A stretch of DNA of 64,000 nt from assembly GCA_034509425.1 (NCBI GenBank), contig JAVTVJ010000541.1:682001-746000 (forward strand), given 5' to 3'. The notes under the pieces are model-generated. The model did no database searches. It worked only from the letters and a program-made list of their open reading frames with translations, and had not been told where the DNA came from. The DNA comes from Eopsaltria australis (Eukaryota > Chordata > Aves > Passeriformes > Petroicidae). Numbering within the stretch: the first letter of the stretch is position 1; the number at the start of each line of letters is the position of its first letter. A program made the translations under genes and the position numbers. Shown one piece after another: positions 23,140 to 64,000 of this stretch.

Positions 23140-64000
<40,861 letters not shown>

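Overview
The window is vertebrate nuclear DNA, most likely from a bird. Three things point that way. The genes are split by GT-AG introns. An ADMP-type BMP ligand, a gene I understand mammals to lack, sits between DRGX and ERCC6. A solo LTR looks like an avian endogenous retroviral family. The local order DRGX - (ADMP-like) - ERCC6, with all three on the minus strand, matches the human 10q11 DRGX-ERCC6 neighbourhood as I know it. No exact species can be called; the LTR would fit a neoavian or passerine genome.

Region by region. Positions 1-1446 are DRGX intron. 1447-1480 is the short first coding exon of DRGX (12 residues, MFYFHCPPQLEG), preceded by a probable 5'UTR exon up to 1654. 1.7-4.8 kb is the DRGX upstream control region: CpG-rich blocks, a TATA-like sequence with a paired-homeodomain P3 site, and a roughly 0.5 kb TAAT-rich block that looks like a conserved non-coding element. 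4.8-10 kb has no gene that I can support. 11,329-16,111 (minus) is a complete five-exon TGF-beta/BMP ligand of the ADMP type, with a CpG-island start at 15.74-16.44 kb. 16.47-21.21 kb (plus) holds a phase-compatible set of four possible exons that would form an unrecognised gene of about 132 aa, convergent with ERCC6. 23,140-64,000 (minus) is ERCC6/CSB: exons 3 to 21 complete plus the 3' part of exon 2. The first ~71 codons lie beyond the right edge.

How the genes relate. DRGX is a paired-class homeodomain factor of dorsal root ganglion and dorsal horn neurons. The ADMP-like gene encodes a secreted dorsoventral patterning ligand. ERCC6 is the SWI2/SNF2 ATPase of transcription-coupled repair. 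They are neighbours by conserved synteny and show no sign of acting in one pathway.

Main oddities. (1) ERCC6 exon 10 is one base short, which breaks the frame between helicase motifs III and IV; this is either an assembly error or a real lesion. (2) ERCC6 intron 7 has a GC-AG donor that exon phases force. (3) The 102-bp first intron of the ADMP-like gene has no stop and keeps frame. (4) A solo LTR lies in the same intron (intron 5) that carries the domesticated transposase PGBD3 in primates. (5) There is an unrecognised plus-strand candidate gene. No CRISPR array, tRNA, rRNA or bacterial feature was seen.
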